The position numbers were made by a program, and so were the translations under genes. Below, one piece after another: positions 35,040 through 47,343 of a DNA stretch of 64,000 nucleotides. Origin of the DNA: Flaccisagitta enflata (taxonomy: Eukaryota > Chaetognatha > Sagittoidea > Aphragmophora); assembly GCA_965153355.1 (NCBI GenBank), contig OZ231126.1:25854001-25918000 (forward strand). Reading direction: 5' to 3'. The stretch's first letter is position 1, and each line of letters opens with the position of its first letter. The notes under the pieces are model-generated. The model saw only the letters and a list, made by a program, of their open reading frames with translations. It ran no database searches and was not told the origin of the DNA.

Positions 35040-35080
<41 letters not shown>
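35040..35080 (+). repeat. (GA)n microsatellite
   Basis: Mirror of 12421-12482, about two thirds of its length. Confidence 0.95.
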
Positions 35081-35082
<2 letters not shown>

Positions 35083-35523
35083 CACGGGCGTTTCTGCGGC
35101 AGCGGAATCAATTTCCAAATAGATTTTGATTGGAAAGCTTTTAAGACGCTCTGGGGGGAACGATATGGCTTTACTTTTCACGACGCAGCGAGAAAGGAAA
35201 AGCAGGAAAGGAGGAAAAAAAGAGGGGAGGTGGTGAGAGAGGTAAGGGGAAGAGGAGGGATTGGAAGTAGGAGAAAGGAGGCAATGAAGAGAAAGGAAAA
35301 GGAGAAAGAGTGGAAGGGGTGAGGTAAGAGGAAAAAGAGGAAAAGGAAATAGAAAAGAGAGAATTGAGGCGATAAGATAAGGGAGTAAAAGAAAAGAAAC
35401 AGAGAGCAATGGGAAGATTTAAGTTGATGGAGAGAAGCTGGACTGGAGAAGGGGGGGGGGGGAGGGGGGGATGGCGAGAGAATGTTCTGTATGAAGGAGT
35501 TGACACCGGGATGGGAAAGTGAT

Positions 35524-35685
35524 TAAAACGAGGCCGGATACACGGCAATCCAGTCGCGGACGGTTGGGCAGGAGCAGTAACGCAAAAACCGCTCGGAATT
35601 CAAAAATGTGACCGACCGACCGACCGACCGACCTACCGACCAACCGACACGGCAAGTTGTAGAGTCGCCTGTCCACGACTAGAAA
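35524..35685 (-). mobile_element. Compact terminal-hairpin family copy (right arm)
   Basis: Mirror of 11817-11978, almost identical, sharing the same decayed hairpin (AGTCGCCTGTCCACGACT). The decay therefore predates the duplication. Confidence 0.75.
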
Positions 35686-36864
35686 TAGAGAAAACCAGAT
35701 TGGGGCTTCAGAGGAAAGATGAAATAGGGTAGAGTGGGTGAAGAAGGACGTTACATCCATCGTTCAACCATCTGTCTATGATGATGCTAACTGACATAGC
35801 AACATGTTGAGTAGCGTGTCTGTGATTATAAAAGCGTAGTCCATGCAATGAAAAAACAACGGGAGGCCAACATGAACTTGTTCGTTACACTGCACTTAGT
35901 AAGAAGAAGATTGAAGGCAATAAGAGCAATAAAGAATTGCAGCAATCTTATTTATCATTATACGAGAGGAGGGGAAAAGCGTAAGACGGAGCGAGAAGAT
36001 AGTAAGGGGGGAGGAAGGGAGAAGCAGCGATAGCGAGAAAAGTGAGCGTTTTTCTTTTAGCCTTGGGCTACTTTTATCGCAGTGCTTCGCGTGTGAGTGA
36101 GAAAAAGATAGTAGATGGGGAAGGAATTGCACAAGCTCCCCCTTTTGACAAGGCTGTTTGGTGCTGGGTTCTCCAAATTCGATGAAGAAATTTCAGGTTA
36201 TAGTGAACAAGTGAACTTTAAGATCATACGATAAGATATTACAGAGTATGTGATTTGTATACATGAAATCAGATCATCACTATTCAAAATGTGTCTAAAC
36301 TTTCAGATCGTCGTTTTTCATTCAGTTTGGTTTATCATTGGTAAGCAGGTTTTTGTGCCCAAAAATCAACGAAGGAGAAGTCAAACTTTTGGTTTGAGAA
36401 GGGTTACTTGTCAAAAAAGAGGAAAAAGCAGGAAAACGAACCGAATGGTTAAAGTATTCGAAAATCAAGAAAAGAATTCGTCTTTCAGAAACGTAATGCA
36501 ATGACGAATTAGGATATATTTAACGCGATTTGAATGCCATTTGATATCGCGATTGTGACAGCACGTGACTCAAGAAAAGAAGAGGGTTGTAGCTGAGGGG
36601 GAAGAATGTGCGGTGTGCTTAGGGAGGAGTGTATGGCATCGTAAAAAATGATTTAGACTACGCACTAGGCTTATTTTGTTTAGACCATACCTACTTGCTG
36701 AGAAAATGTGGACTATGGAAGACAGAAGGATAGCATCAGTGCTTCTCTACCAATCGCCATATGGCCTCCTTTACAACCGATTATGCTCATGAACTGTAGG
36801 AAATAATTGGGTCATCTCTAACAAGATGCTTTTCACTTCCACCCCCTCTCTATTGCTCTGCTTT

Positions 36865-37000
<136 letters not shown>

Positions 37001-38397
37001 CTTTATCAGCCGTGGGCCTCCAATTCATAGTCATCAAAGGGACCTCATTCATGTTACTTATTCTGCAACAAATGTGATTGCGAGGATTTTGATTATGTAG
37101 CTAACTCGGAATAAGACATCATACAAAGTATTTGATATATAGTGAATATCAAACCCAATTGGCGGTTGCGTTTACTTTGAATACATCGCAACTGTTTACA
37201 CTCGCATGTATAATACCCCGTGTTTATTTCAAAATGGCCATGATGACATAAAAATATGTCAAGTATTTTCTGAATGGACATCGTCACAAAATGACGCTAC
37301 ACGTGTTAGCCTCCCGTCACTCCCCACAATGTGATAGTTTTAGACCCCCTCATTCTCATTATGCGATACCCATCTTCAATACCTTGCATTTCTATTCCCT
37401 TCTTTTCTATCCTGGTTCTACTACTTTCAATGCTATCACGTGTCCTAACTCATCCATATTACATTACCAACCCACATCGCCTTCCATTGTCATTCCAATT
37501 TCCACAACCCCATCATTCTCACTCCCAATTTTTCGATCCCTTTCCGTTTTAATTCTGATGCCTCACATCCCTCGCTAAACTCTCTGTAAAGATCATAGTC
37601 CCAACATTCGAAGATTTACGTCTCCACTTTATCACTATCGTTAAAGCGGGTTGCACCCCTCCAAGAGGGTTACGCCCTTTCAGAGGGACAGCCTTTTTCA
37701 TTTCTCTCTCTTCCTGACTCACCTACCATTACTCCCTCTGTCTGTGTTTCAATCTAACTCTCAGTCTCTATATCTCAGTCACTATCTCTCAGTCACTACC
37801 CCAGTCGGGGGAAGCGCCTGAAAGCTAGCTTGTTTCAGTAGCCTGGTGTCTAAAAATGATTGGCCTGAGTTCTGAAATAAATATTTAGAAATGTGGCCAA
37901 TTTGTGACTAAAAGTATCAGCATGATTTGAAAATATAAGGGTCGAAAAAAAGGGCGAAGGTATTGAGCAATAGATAGAAAGAGAAAGAAAAAGAGACGGA
38001 CGGATTGATGGACCAAGGGACCAACAGATAAACAGGAGGACAAAGTGTCTAAAAGTCACTAGTACGTGAAAAAATATGTAAGAATTGGAAAGGGTAATAC
38101 TTGGTAGAGCAGTTTTTTAACATATTTGAAAACTGTCAGAGCGTACTTGCCATTAAGACATGCCCGCCTATAAGGTATACAAGTATATTGCTGTCTCATA
38201 AGGGATTCTGTAATCTTTTTCATATTGGCAAAATGGAAGCTTCACTATATGTGAAGCACAACTGTACTGTGAACCTTAAGGATAAAATCAGCAAATAGGA
38301 TATGTATAAATGGATGAAACTTGATTTGTTTATTGTTTCTAATGAGGCTTTAGACCTTTTATGTCATCCTTCTGTTCCTAAGTCCAAATCTATTTTG

Positions 38398-38483
38398 TCT
38401 TTCTTTCTCTGTCTGTCTGTCTGTTTCTTGCTTTATCTCTCTCTGTCTCTCTTTGTCTCTCTCTCATTGTTCCTCTCTGTCTA

Positions 38484-38574
<91 letters not shown>

Positions 38575-38650
38575 CTCGTTCTCGTTCTCGCTCTCGCTCT
38601 CGCTCTCTCTCTCTCTCTCTTTCTCTTTCTCCTTTCTCTTTCTCTTTCCT
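38398..38650 (+). repeat. (CTGT)n-(CT)n with GCTCTC variants
   Basis: Mirror of 8958-9200. Confidence 0.9.
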
Positions 38651-38909
38651 TGGTGGGGTATACAATGGACTTTCTGTCTTCTGTTCCCTTCTTTATCATT
38701 CTTCTCTTCTCTCTTTTTTTTTAAAATTTAGGCCAATCACTGATAACAATTCAAAAAGTTTGACCACTTTTTCTAACAATATTGTTAAAAATGATATGCT
38801 TCAAAATTGTCTGCAAAGCTAAAAAAACATTTTAGCTCTTGGGCCAATCTGTCATGAAAAAATTTTAGCTATTGGGCGCTTTAGCTGTGGGGAGATACAC
38901 CCCCGCAGT

Positions 38910-39094
<185 letters not shown>

Positions 39095-39593
39095 ATCCGA
39101 TTGAGTTTTGCCACTTTCCCAATTTACTTTCCTTCTCTATTTGAAAAAAAAGCAAAAGGATAGATTTTTACTAACAGAAAGTGGCATAACCCAATATGCG
39201 ATCAATTCGTAGAAAAATGCTAAAACCTGCTTCATGAAAGCTGCCTGGTTTTGCTGTAACCCGAATGGAATTTCTTGAAAACATTTCCAAAAGTCCCAGA
39301 ATGGTGAGTTGGCTCTAATGGCTTTGTCCCGCAGGCTCATGGGCCTTATCGAACGTCGACGCTCCTCTCTTTCATTTTCATCACAATTTCCTACTTCCTC
39401 TTCCCCATTTTTTGAGCTTTTATATTCACTCCTTCTTTTCTTCCTTTTTTCTCATTTCCTTTTTCCTCATCGAAATTAAACTCGACTTTCTTTTTTTATG
39501 CGAGGAAAAGTCGGTTTTTATTAATTTCCTCCGCCTATTCCTTGTCGCGCCTGTCGACTCGCAGTGATAGATTAGATATTTGTCATTCCTCTC

Positions 39594-39807
<214 letters not shown>

Positions 39808-39968
39808 TCTCCTTTTCTTACCCTTTCTTTTCTTTTCAAAAAGGGCGACACCTTTCCTCTCACACCCAAAGTTGGAGATGCGCGTAGAAAGAAAGCGAAA
39901 ACTTTGCCAAGGTTTTGTTGCTGCCAATGGGTTGAGGGTGATGCATAATCAGCCAAAGCATGACGTAC

Positions 39969-40144
39969 AGTAGGACCCTGCCTCATCGGTCTCATTTGGA
40001 CTGGAAAATTGTCACCTTTATTCTAGGGTCACCTTTAAAGAGAGGTAAAATCACATTAAAAACTATCAATTGGAACCTCAAAATATTGACATTTATTGAT
40101 GGGGAACCTTTAAAAGCGAGGCTGTTATTGCGTGGTTCCACTGT
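39969..40144. mobile_element. Pogo/Tc1-like MITE, copy 2 (right arm)
   Basis: Ends CAGTAGGACCCTGCCTCATC and CGTGGTTCCACTG, with flanking TA. Mirror of 7515-7690 with several substitutions. Confidence 0.85.
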
Positions 40145-40321
40145 ATTTTGAATTTAAGAGCCCCGGCGTAGTCTTGCTTGCAGGTCGCTGTATGATGTTG
40201 AGGTCTTGGCTATTCAACATCAGTAACACAGCCACAGTAATTCTCCGAACGTTCCTCTTCATTTATCGACCATATCAAAACAAGGCCGGATACCCGGGCC
40301 AAGACGGTGCGCCGGGCGTTA

Positions 40322-40812
40322 TAAATTCTTAGACCTATCCCTAGCTTCATCAGACCTATCCCGAGCTCTATCAGACCTATCCCGAGCTCTATCAGACCTA
40401 TCCCGAGCCAGGGTGCGACAAAATTTTTGGCTGCCTACAAGCAGCATCTTTTAATAGCTGCTGCCTACAAAGAAAACATGTGATTTAAGAAAGATTTCAA
40501 AAGACATTTAGTGTACAAACATAAATATCATTTGCATTACAACCAATGAGAGAGCCCTTGAAAAACAACTTTTAGTATTCCATTGAAAATCATTTTTAAC
40601 TTTTTTTTGTAAAAAAATCTTCATACATTTTTTTCTCTTGCCTACTAAATAAGCTAGCTGCCTACAAGCAATGCTTGCGTGCTTGAGCATTTTGTCGTGC
40701 CCTGTCCCGAGCTCTATCAGACCTATCACCAGCTCTATCAGACCTATTCCCACACCTATCCGACCTATCACCAGACCTATCCAACCTATCCCCAGCTCAA
40801 TCAGACCTAACC
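40322..40812 (+). repeat. About 22-bp minisatellite, interrupted
   Basis: CTATCCCGAGCTCTATCAGA units on both sides of the MITE. Mirror of 7165-7330. Confidence 0.85.
40409..40704. mobile_element. hAT-type MITE, 296 bp (right arm only)
   Basis: Ends CAGGGTGCGACAAAA and, from the right, CAGGGCACGACAAAA. The flanking 8-bp direct repeat TCCCGAGC (40401-40408 and 40705-40712) matches a hAT target duplication. Since it sits in a tandem repeat that contains the same word, the duplication alone is weak, but the ends and the absence from the left arm support insertion. Near each end the word GCTGCCTACAAGCA also recurs, in direct orientation (40430-40443 and 40659-40672). Non-coding. Confidence 0.82.
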
Positions 40813-41483
40813 GTAGCTGATCTTTTTAGTGAATAAAATGACGAGTATCATCAATGATGAACGAAATGAGTTTTAAATTGATTTCAAACATTTTCAGCGA
40901 TTTTTCATTCGAGCTTCACCGACGGATGGATGGACGGACAGAGCCTTTTAAAGAGGTGCATCTGGGAATCATCCTAGCATATTTCTGAATCATTCTGAGT
41001 GATTTTTGCTTCTTTTCGAGATTTTCAACTCGAGCATGACGTGACCAACCAACCAACCGACCGACCGACCAACAGACAGAGCTAGTTATAGAGGTGCTAT
41101 GGTAAATTATTGTGCAATTGGTAAATTATGATAATCTTGACCTCGGCATCTACTGCCTCTGCATATCCTATAGTGCTAACTAAAAAAAGAATATTACATA
41201 ATGGTAATGCAAATCGATGCACAAACCAGTTAATCACGATAGTAATGGCGGCTGTCGTCGTGAGGAAAAAAGTCAAAAGCATTGGCCACTTTCATGTTTT
41301 TTTTTGTATCTGCTTGCTTAAACATGTATCAAAATATTCATTCACTTATCGCATTTGAAACCAGAAAAAAAAAAGATTGAGCCAAATGAGCTGAATGAGC
41401 TAGAATGCTTAGAAACACCCTCACAGATGAGCAGCCATTCTCATGACCATATTTTCTTGTACTTGCATGCTCAAACAAACATA

Positions 41484-41669
41484 TGGCAAGAATCGAGAAT
41501 CGCCGGGCCAACTATAAGAAATATGTCCACACCCTGTCACACTAATTTTACACTTACACATAGGGATGTTTCTAACTCTGGAATAATGAATTGCTATTTC
41601 TATAGTGCGTAAACTGAAAAGTGTGGACATATTTCTCATAGTAGGCCCGGTGAATCTCGAATCATGCCA
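41484..41669. mobile_element. TA-type MITE, 186 bp (right arm only)
   Basis: About 42-bp inverted repeats, TGGCAAGAATCGAGAATCGC and, from the right, TGGCATGATTCGAGATTCAC, both continuing into CCGGGCC and AGAAATATGTCCACAC. Flanked by TA (41482-41483 and 41670-41671). The left arm reads TTTATGTTTG at about 6198 without it. Confidence 0.87.
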
Positions 41670-41978
41670 TAAATACACTCTTTTGTTTATCTTACTTAAA
41701 ATCATATGAAACAAAACAAATTCTTATTGAATTTTTTCTTATTAAATCTTTAAAAAATCATAACGCAAAAAATCTTTGTCAAAGAGCATTCTGCTTAGCT
41801 GCAAATGAAAGCGAATTATCAAATTTACTTATCCTGCCAATTTCGTCCAAAGGTTCAATTGGTCAATCGAGTTCCCCAACTTCCACATAAGAAAATGAAA
41901 ACCATGTTTTTCTCGAATATGTCAAAAAGTTGAAGACTGACTTCGACTTTTTTCCCGATCATCATTTCAGTCGTTTCA

Positions 41979-42505
41979 TTTTTAGTCACATGCACGCAAA
42001 TCTACACCTTGCCGTGTTGGTCGGTAGGTCGGTAGGTCGGTAGGTAGGTCAGTCAGTCAGTCAGTCAGTCTGTCACATTTTCAGAATTATGACTTTTGAA
42101 GGTTTTTTAAGGTAACTTAAGGTACTCTAGGGTATTTCAGGGTGCTTTAGGGTACTTCGGGGTACTTTAGGGTACTTAAGTTGTTCTGGGTACTTGGGGC
42201 ACTATAGGGTACGTTTGAATATTTTTGGGTACTTTTGGGTATTTTTAGGTATTTTTTGGTATTTTTGGGTATTTTTAGGTTTTTTTTTTTTTTGGTTTTG
42301 TATCGTATCGATATTGTATCGATACCGTATCGATATTGTATCGATACCGTATCGATATTGTATCGATACCGTATCGATATTGTATCGATACCGTATCGAT
42401 ATTGTATCGACATTGTATCAATACATATCGCGCGGCCTTGGGGGAAGGAAATCTTTTGTTTGTCATTTCCAGACGCACGCGACTGTTGCCCTCTTGGGCT
42501 TGTTT
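41979..42505 (+). mobile_element. Terminal-hairpin family copy (right arm)
   Basis: Mirror of 5171-5890. The head TTTTTAGTCACATGCACGCA has a broken stem here, whereas the left copy is perfect. The tail is CTCTTGGGCTTGTTT. The interior holds an expanded 22-bp TATCGATAC array. Confidence 0.65.
42298..42425 (+). repeat. 22-bp dyad repeat TATCGATACCGTATCGATAT
   Basis: Five to six near-perfect units alternating ATATTGTATCGATA and CCGTATCG. Each unit contains the self-complementary word TATCGATA. The left arm at 5253-5315 has only two or three degenerate units. Confidence 0.9.
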
Positions 42506-42593
42506 CTTGAAGTGACCCCTTGCTGCCATATCCATTAGTCCACAACGCTTTGTCTACATAAGTTTTAGTACCCTTTGTTTCCCTGCATTTTCT

Positions 42594-42784
42594 TATTTGT
42601 CGCTTACACTTGACTTAATATGCCTATCCGTCTTTTGATCCATAGGTCTCACTCAGCTCATTCGGCGTTTATGGGCAGCATTTGCATCATCGGTTCTGCT
42701 CGTATGCTTGCGCTAGGTTGCCCAATTTATCACTGTTCCTGCCCACCCGCATGCGACTTGGGTAGCCGTGTATTGGGCCTTGTT
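42594..42784 (+). mobile_element. Terminal-hairpin family copy (right arm)
   Basis: Mirror of 4875-5080, with the GTGTATTGGGCCTTGTT end. Confidence 0.6.
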
Positions 42785-43049
42785 CTCTTCTTAGTCTCGC
42801 TTTCCCTCTTTCTTTTATCCCTCGTTACTGCATAACAATGGAACTCTCTACTGAAATGCCCCAGAGTCACTTTCCAACTTCCCTTCCATCCCTCTCAGCC
42901 TCTCTCTCTCTCTCCAGCACTTCACTCTTTACTCCCCTACTCGCTCACATCACAGTCCCTTCTTGCTGCGGTTTTGTTCCGTGAGAGGGCTTTTTTCACT
43001 CCTTTTGTTGTTTGATTTTCAATTGAAATTCAGCTCCGTGGGGAGGAAG

Positions 43050-43184
43050 AAGACGGAGAAGAAGAAGGACAAAAAGAAAAAGAAGAACGAGATGAAGAAG
43101 AATAAGAAGAAGAAGAACAGGAAGAAGAAGAAGAAGAAGAAGAAGAAGAAGAAGAAGAAGAAGAAGAAGGAGAAGAAGAAAAAG
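43050..43184 (+). repeat. (GAA)n microsatellite
   Basis: Pure AAG/GAA run of about 60 bp within a longer purine stretch, expanded relative to 4500-4612. Confidence 0.9.
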
Positions 43185-44028
43185 TAGGAAATGACTAGAG
43201 GAGGAGAAGGAGGAAGCAGATGAAGAGGAAGAGGAAGTTAGGGCGTAGGGGAGATGAGTAGGCGGCGGCAGCTTTTGAATTTTATTCCATTGTTATGGTT
43301 GATGTTATGGAATCTTACGAGGTTGAAAATCTATTCCTCCTTTATCATTTCCCCTTTCCTTATCCCCTTGCCCTTTTTCCCTTTCTCCTCTTCTCTCTCT
43401 TTCCTTTCCTCTCTTACTACGCTGAGAGGATTATGCGAACATTCTTTGGCTTTTTTTCCATCGCATAAAAAGTCAAGGCTTTTGTTCCAATCCCTGTGCA
43501 TGTAGATTTGGATTTTGGATTTGGGTGTAAGTGCTTGTGAAAGTGTAGTAGAATGAGATATGCGAAGAGACACTGAGCTCATGAGACGCTCGCATTCACG
43601 GACAATATTTTCTTTCATCAGGAGACATCACATGGGCTTAAACAGAGACAACTAGAATTCTCTCCCTTCTCTCCCCCTTCTCCACACTTACGCGCACACT
43701 TTCAATTTCATACAGACGCATCAAAACACAAACAGCGACTGATACGTAAAACCACACAGACGAAAACAAGTGAAAGAGCAAAACAAGCAAAAAGAAGAAA
43801 AAAATGCCAGAAGAAGAATAAGAGGAGAAAGATGTTCTCATGTTTTCATTGGAATGAAGCTGGAATCAGGCGGAGTACCACCACCAGAGTCGCTGGCAAT
43901 CAAACAACCATTTATCAGGATTACACCACCTTGTTTTCACCGACATTTCGATTCACCATTTTCCCCCTTTCACACGTTATACCCTCAACTTTCTTTTTGT
44001 TTCTTCTTTTGTGCCTCTCTTTTGTGTG

Positions 44029-44233
<205 letters not shown>

Positions 44234-44566
44234 TGAGTGTACTTCTTTTTCTCTTCAACCCTAAAAGAAATGCATTCTAGAAGCACCGCCCCCCCCCTCC
44301 GCCCCAACGGACCCGCTCTTAACCTACGCCTATAACAGATACTATTTCTTGGTTGCTTGAACATGTTTTTTTTCCTATATTAGCTGAAACAGAAATCCGC
44401 ATATAACAGACTAACTTTTCTGGTCCTCTGTAATCCGTTAAAGCGGGATTCAACTATACCGAATTACGCTGTTGTTGCAAAGCTTTATTTTCCTTGGCGC
44501 AAACCGTAAATGCTAGGAAGAAAACACGACAAGCAGTCAGACTAGGATGCATCTTGTAATTATGCC

Positions 44567-46013
44567 ATATCAGATAACCTTCAGTTTGGGTTTAAACGAA
44601 AAACCAGCACCAACCATGCACTTTTCTCTCTCAAAACAACAGTTGACCATTTCAATGAACGAGGCTCAAATGTATTTGTCGCTTTTCTTGACTGTACAAA
44701 AGCCTTTGATAGAATTTCGCATTCTGGCTTGTTTATAAAACTCATCAAACGAAATATTCCACTGTGCATTCTCATGTGTTTAGTCTACTGGTACCTGAAC
44801 ATGTCGTGTAATGTAAAATGGGCCGACAAACTAAGTAGAGAGTTCAGAGTTCCACTTGGAATAAAGCAAGGTGGCATTAATTCGCCAGAATTATTCGGGT
44901 GCTACATAGATGACATTTGCGCCATTCTCAGACATGCCGATGTTGGTTGCCACATGTATGGTATTTTTCTTGCGATGATATTATTTGCTGACGATCTTTG
45001 TTTGCTGGCACCCACTCGCCAAGCACTCATCAAAATGATTCAACTGTGCGCCGATTATTGCAAGGAATTCGGGCTTGCATTTAATGCCGCCAAGTCAAAG
45101 ATAGTCGTCTTCTCAAAGTCAAAAATAAACAATGACACTCTCGCACCTGTACTTCCTAATGGAAAAGTTGTTGAGTATGTAAGTAGTATCGTTTACCTTG
45201 GAGCTACCATCACCAACAACAAGGGATTTACCTTCTCATCAAAAAATGATCTGGCGAAATTCTATCGCGCTTCTAACTCTACAGAGGATGGAGAAATATA
45301 AGATGTGAACCCCCTAAAACTGTAGCACCCCCCCTTGCAGATCAAACTAAAGCAATGATTAGTTAGTACTGGGTTTCAAATTATAGCTTAGGATTATACA
45401 AGTGGCGCCACCAGGGCGATTTTGAAATTTCTACTCCAGTTTGAAGTTAAAGCACAAAAACCTTAATTTCATAAATATTTTAAAATAGTTTATTTTAACA
45501 TGTTTATTAGTTATATTTTGAGTTAGAAGTCAAAATTTAAAAATCGCTCTGGTGGCGCCACTTTTATTGATACAAACATTCATTCTCTATCCCAAAAGTC
45601 TTTGTAAAATAATTAGGTAGAGCTGTAGGCGGGGGTGCTAAAGTTTTTAGGGGGTTCACACCTTGTATTTAGCACTTCTCTGTATTCTGAGAGCTGTGAG
45701 AAAACCCAGTGAGGAAGTGATGATGCAGCTCCTTTACTCGTGTTGTACCCCAATTCTCTCCTATGCTTGTGCAGTCAAGCAATATTAATCCAAACAAATG
45801 CAAGATTGTTGCACTGCATTAAATGACGCTCTTCGGCTTATATTTGGTTATAACCGTTGGGAGAGTGTTAGAATGTTACGCGAATCGTTTGGGTATAAGT
45901 CACTGGTTGACATATTCAGTCGTGCTAAAGCGAAATTTGACGGTTCCTTGATTTCCCATCATAATCCCATTATATCTCAAATTGCGAGAAACTTGGTGTT
46001 AGAGCAACAATGA
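44567..46013 (+). pseudogene. Non-LTR retrotransposon reverse transcriptase, truncated and interrupted
   Basis: Part of the polymerase that copies a LINE RNA into its target site. The frame shows the family's motifs in order: SDNLQFGFKRKTSTNHALFS, VAFLDCTKAFDR (catalytic Asp of motif A), GIKQGGINSPELFGCYIDD, FADDLCLLAP (the catalytic FADD box), GLAFNAAKSKIVVFS and VYLGATIT. After the MITE the same frame continues with ILRAVRKPSEEVMMQLLYS, then a stop at 45786-45788, then a C-terminal block with LRLIFGYNRWESVRMLRESF and SFGYKSLVDIFSRAK, ending at a TGA at 46011-46013. The endonuclease and N-terminal parts are absent. Intact catalytic boxes and one internal stop suggest a fairly recent copy that was dead on arrival. 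The motif pattern resembles CR1/L2-type or related animal LINEs; the clade is not certain. Confidence 0.88.
45282..45682. mobile_element. 401-bp foldback MITE nested in the LINE
   Basis: Starts CAGAGGATGGAGAAATATAA and, from the right, CAGAGAAGTGCTAAATACAA. Both continue into TGTGAACCCCCTAAAA. A second inner pair, GTGGCGCCACCAG...CGATTTT, makes most of the element self-complementary. TA at 45280-45281 and 45683-45684 is the target duplication: with one TA removed, the reverse transcriptase frame runs on through ...NS-ILRAV without a shift. Tc1/mariner-type mobilisation is inferred from TA. Confidence 0.92.
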
Positions 46014-46253
46014 TTTAAACGGGTCGCTTCCTTTTTCTGTTATTCTATGAACTGTATTAAAACAGTCCGATTTATCAGTCCCTCATGCTATTATGTAGCG
46101 AGGTGACAAAAGATTTATTTATTTTTTTCCTCTCGCTCTTGCTCTTTGAAACTATGTAGATTTTAGCCATTGATTTGATGTATGTGTATGAATCTGTCGC
46201 TTATTTCTGCTGACGAATTAAAAGAACATATAATTATGAATCAAAAGTCGCAT

Positions 46254-46256
<3 letters not shown>

Positions 46257-46314
<58 letters not shown>
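46257..46314 (+). repeat. (AG)n microsatellite
   Basis: Mirror of 1873-1962, without its interruptions. Confidence 0.95.
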
Positions 46315-46315
<1 letters not shown>

Positions 46316-46605
46316 CACACATATACAAACACGCACACACATACACACAAGCTCACACACATCGTACGCTCAAGTAAGACTCGTCTGATATGAAGGTGAG
46401 AGAAAAGGTTTTTCTCATCTTCCAGCTGTCTGTCAGTTTGATCTATTGCTTTTCACCTTCCTCCTCCTTAGCCTCCGTCACCTCCTCCTTCTCCTCCTCC
46501 TCCTCTACCTCTTTCTCCATGTTGTACGGCAAACAAAGAGAGACATCTTTCATTTATTCTCAAGAGATTTGGAAAGTGCAGAACAACGTGAGAGCGGAAG
46601 AAAAG

Positions 46606-46723
<118 letters not shown>

Positions 46724-46962
46724 ATGGGACAGTCCGTCAGATAGACAGACAGACAGATAGACAGCCAGACTGACAAACAACAGCAGATATACTGTCAATG
46801 AAGGAAATACTATATCAATGATTACGATCAAGAATCACGATGGAAATACAGTTAGGCTTCACCTAACTCTAAAGCGGCTGTCAAGGGAGTAAGGACTGAG
46901 CAAAGTTCTGCCTTATAGTGAAGCTGCCTTATTGCCAATATAGAAATCACTAGATAATCATT

Positions 46963-47183
46963 TTCTTAGTCGCGTGCTACGCGACTCTACACCCCGCTTT
47001 GTTGGTCCGTCCGTCGGTCCGTCGTTCTGTCAGTCCGTCGGTCGGTCCGTCCGTCCGTCACACTTTACTTTTTTTTTGTTTTAGCGGTCTATGGCCTGCT
47101 CCTGCCCAATTGATCAAGTAACCTCAAATACAGCCCCTGCCCACCCGCACGCGACTGGGATAACCGTGTATCCGGCCTTGTTG
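46963..47183 (+). mobile_element. Terminal-hairpin family copy (right arm)
   Basis: TTCTTAGTCGCGTGCTACGC with stem AGTCGCG-TGCTA-CGCGACT, then CTACACCCCGCTTTGTTGG, a GTCCGTCGG run, CTCCTGCCCA, GCACGCGACTGGGATAACCG and TGTATCCGGCCTTGTT. Mirror of 993-1213. Confidence 0.78.
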
Positions 47184-47343
47184 GAATGAAAAATGAATGT
47201 ATTATATTACAGGTTCACATGTCCTATTAGCGGGTGCGGCCTAGCGGTGTTCCCATGTATACGCAATAGACATGACATGTCATGTCTGCCCAATCAGTAG
47301 ACAAGCTAGACTAGGAGGCCAAGTCGTCCTGCATTTTACGGAT

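Larger units (their letters stand above)
40277..41103 (-). mobile_element. Terminal-hairpin family copy (right arm), hairpin lost
   Basis: Starts AAAACAAGGCCGGATACCCG. At the other end AGAGGTGCTATGGT runs into AAATTATTGTGCAATTGG, so the 5' half of the stem seen at 6866 has been replaced. It contains the 22-bp minisatellite and the hAT-type MITE at 40409-40704. Confidence 0.6.
44565..46230 (+). mobile_element. 5'-truncated LINE inserted in the right arm only
   Basis: The 8-bp direct repeat TAATTATG (44557-44564 and 46231-46238) flanks the insert. The left arm has an uninterrupted site near 1975-1990 (a diverged version of the same word). The element begins in the middle of the reverse transcriptase and runs through its C-terminal region to a short 3' tail, which is the pattern left by target-primed reverse transcription. 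Without the nested 401-bp MITE it is about 1.26 kb. A poly-A tail is not obvious; the 3' end reads AATTAAAAGAACATA. Confidence 0.88.

Noticed and set aside
44547-44738. 63-codon frame at the 5' edge of the LINE
   Set aside because: Out-of-frame shadow. The true reverse transcriptase frame runs one base over, from 44567, and contains the expected motifs.
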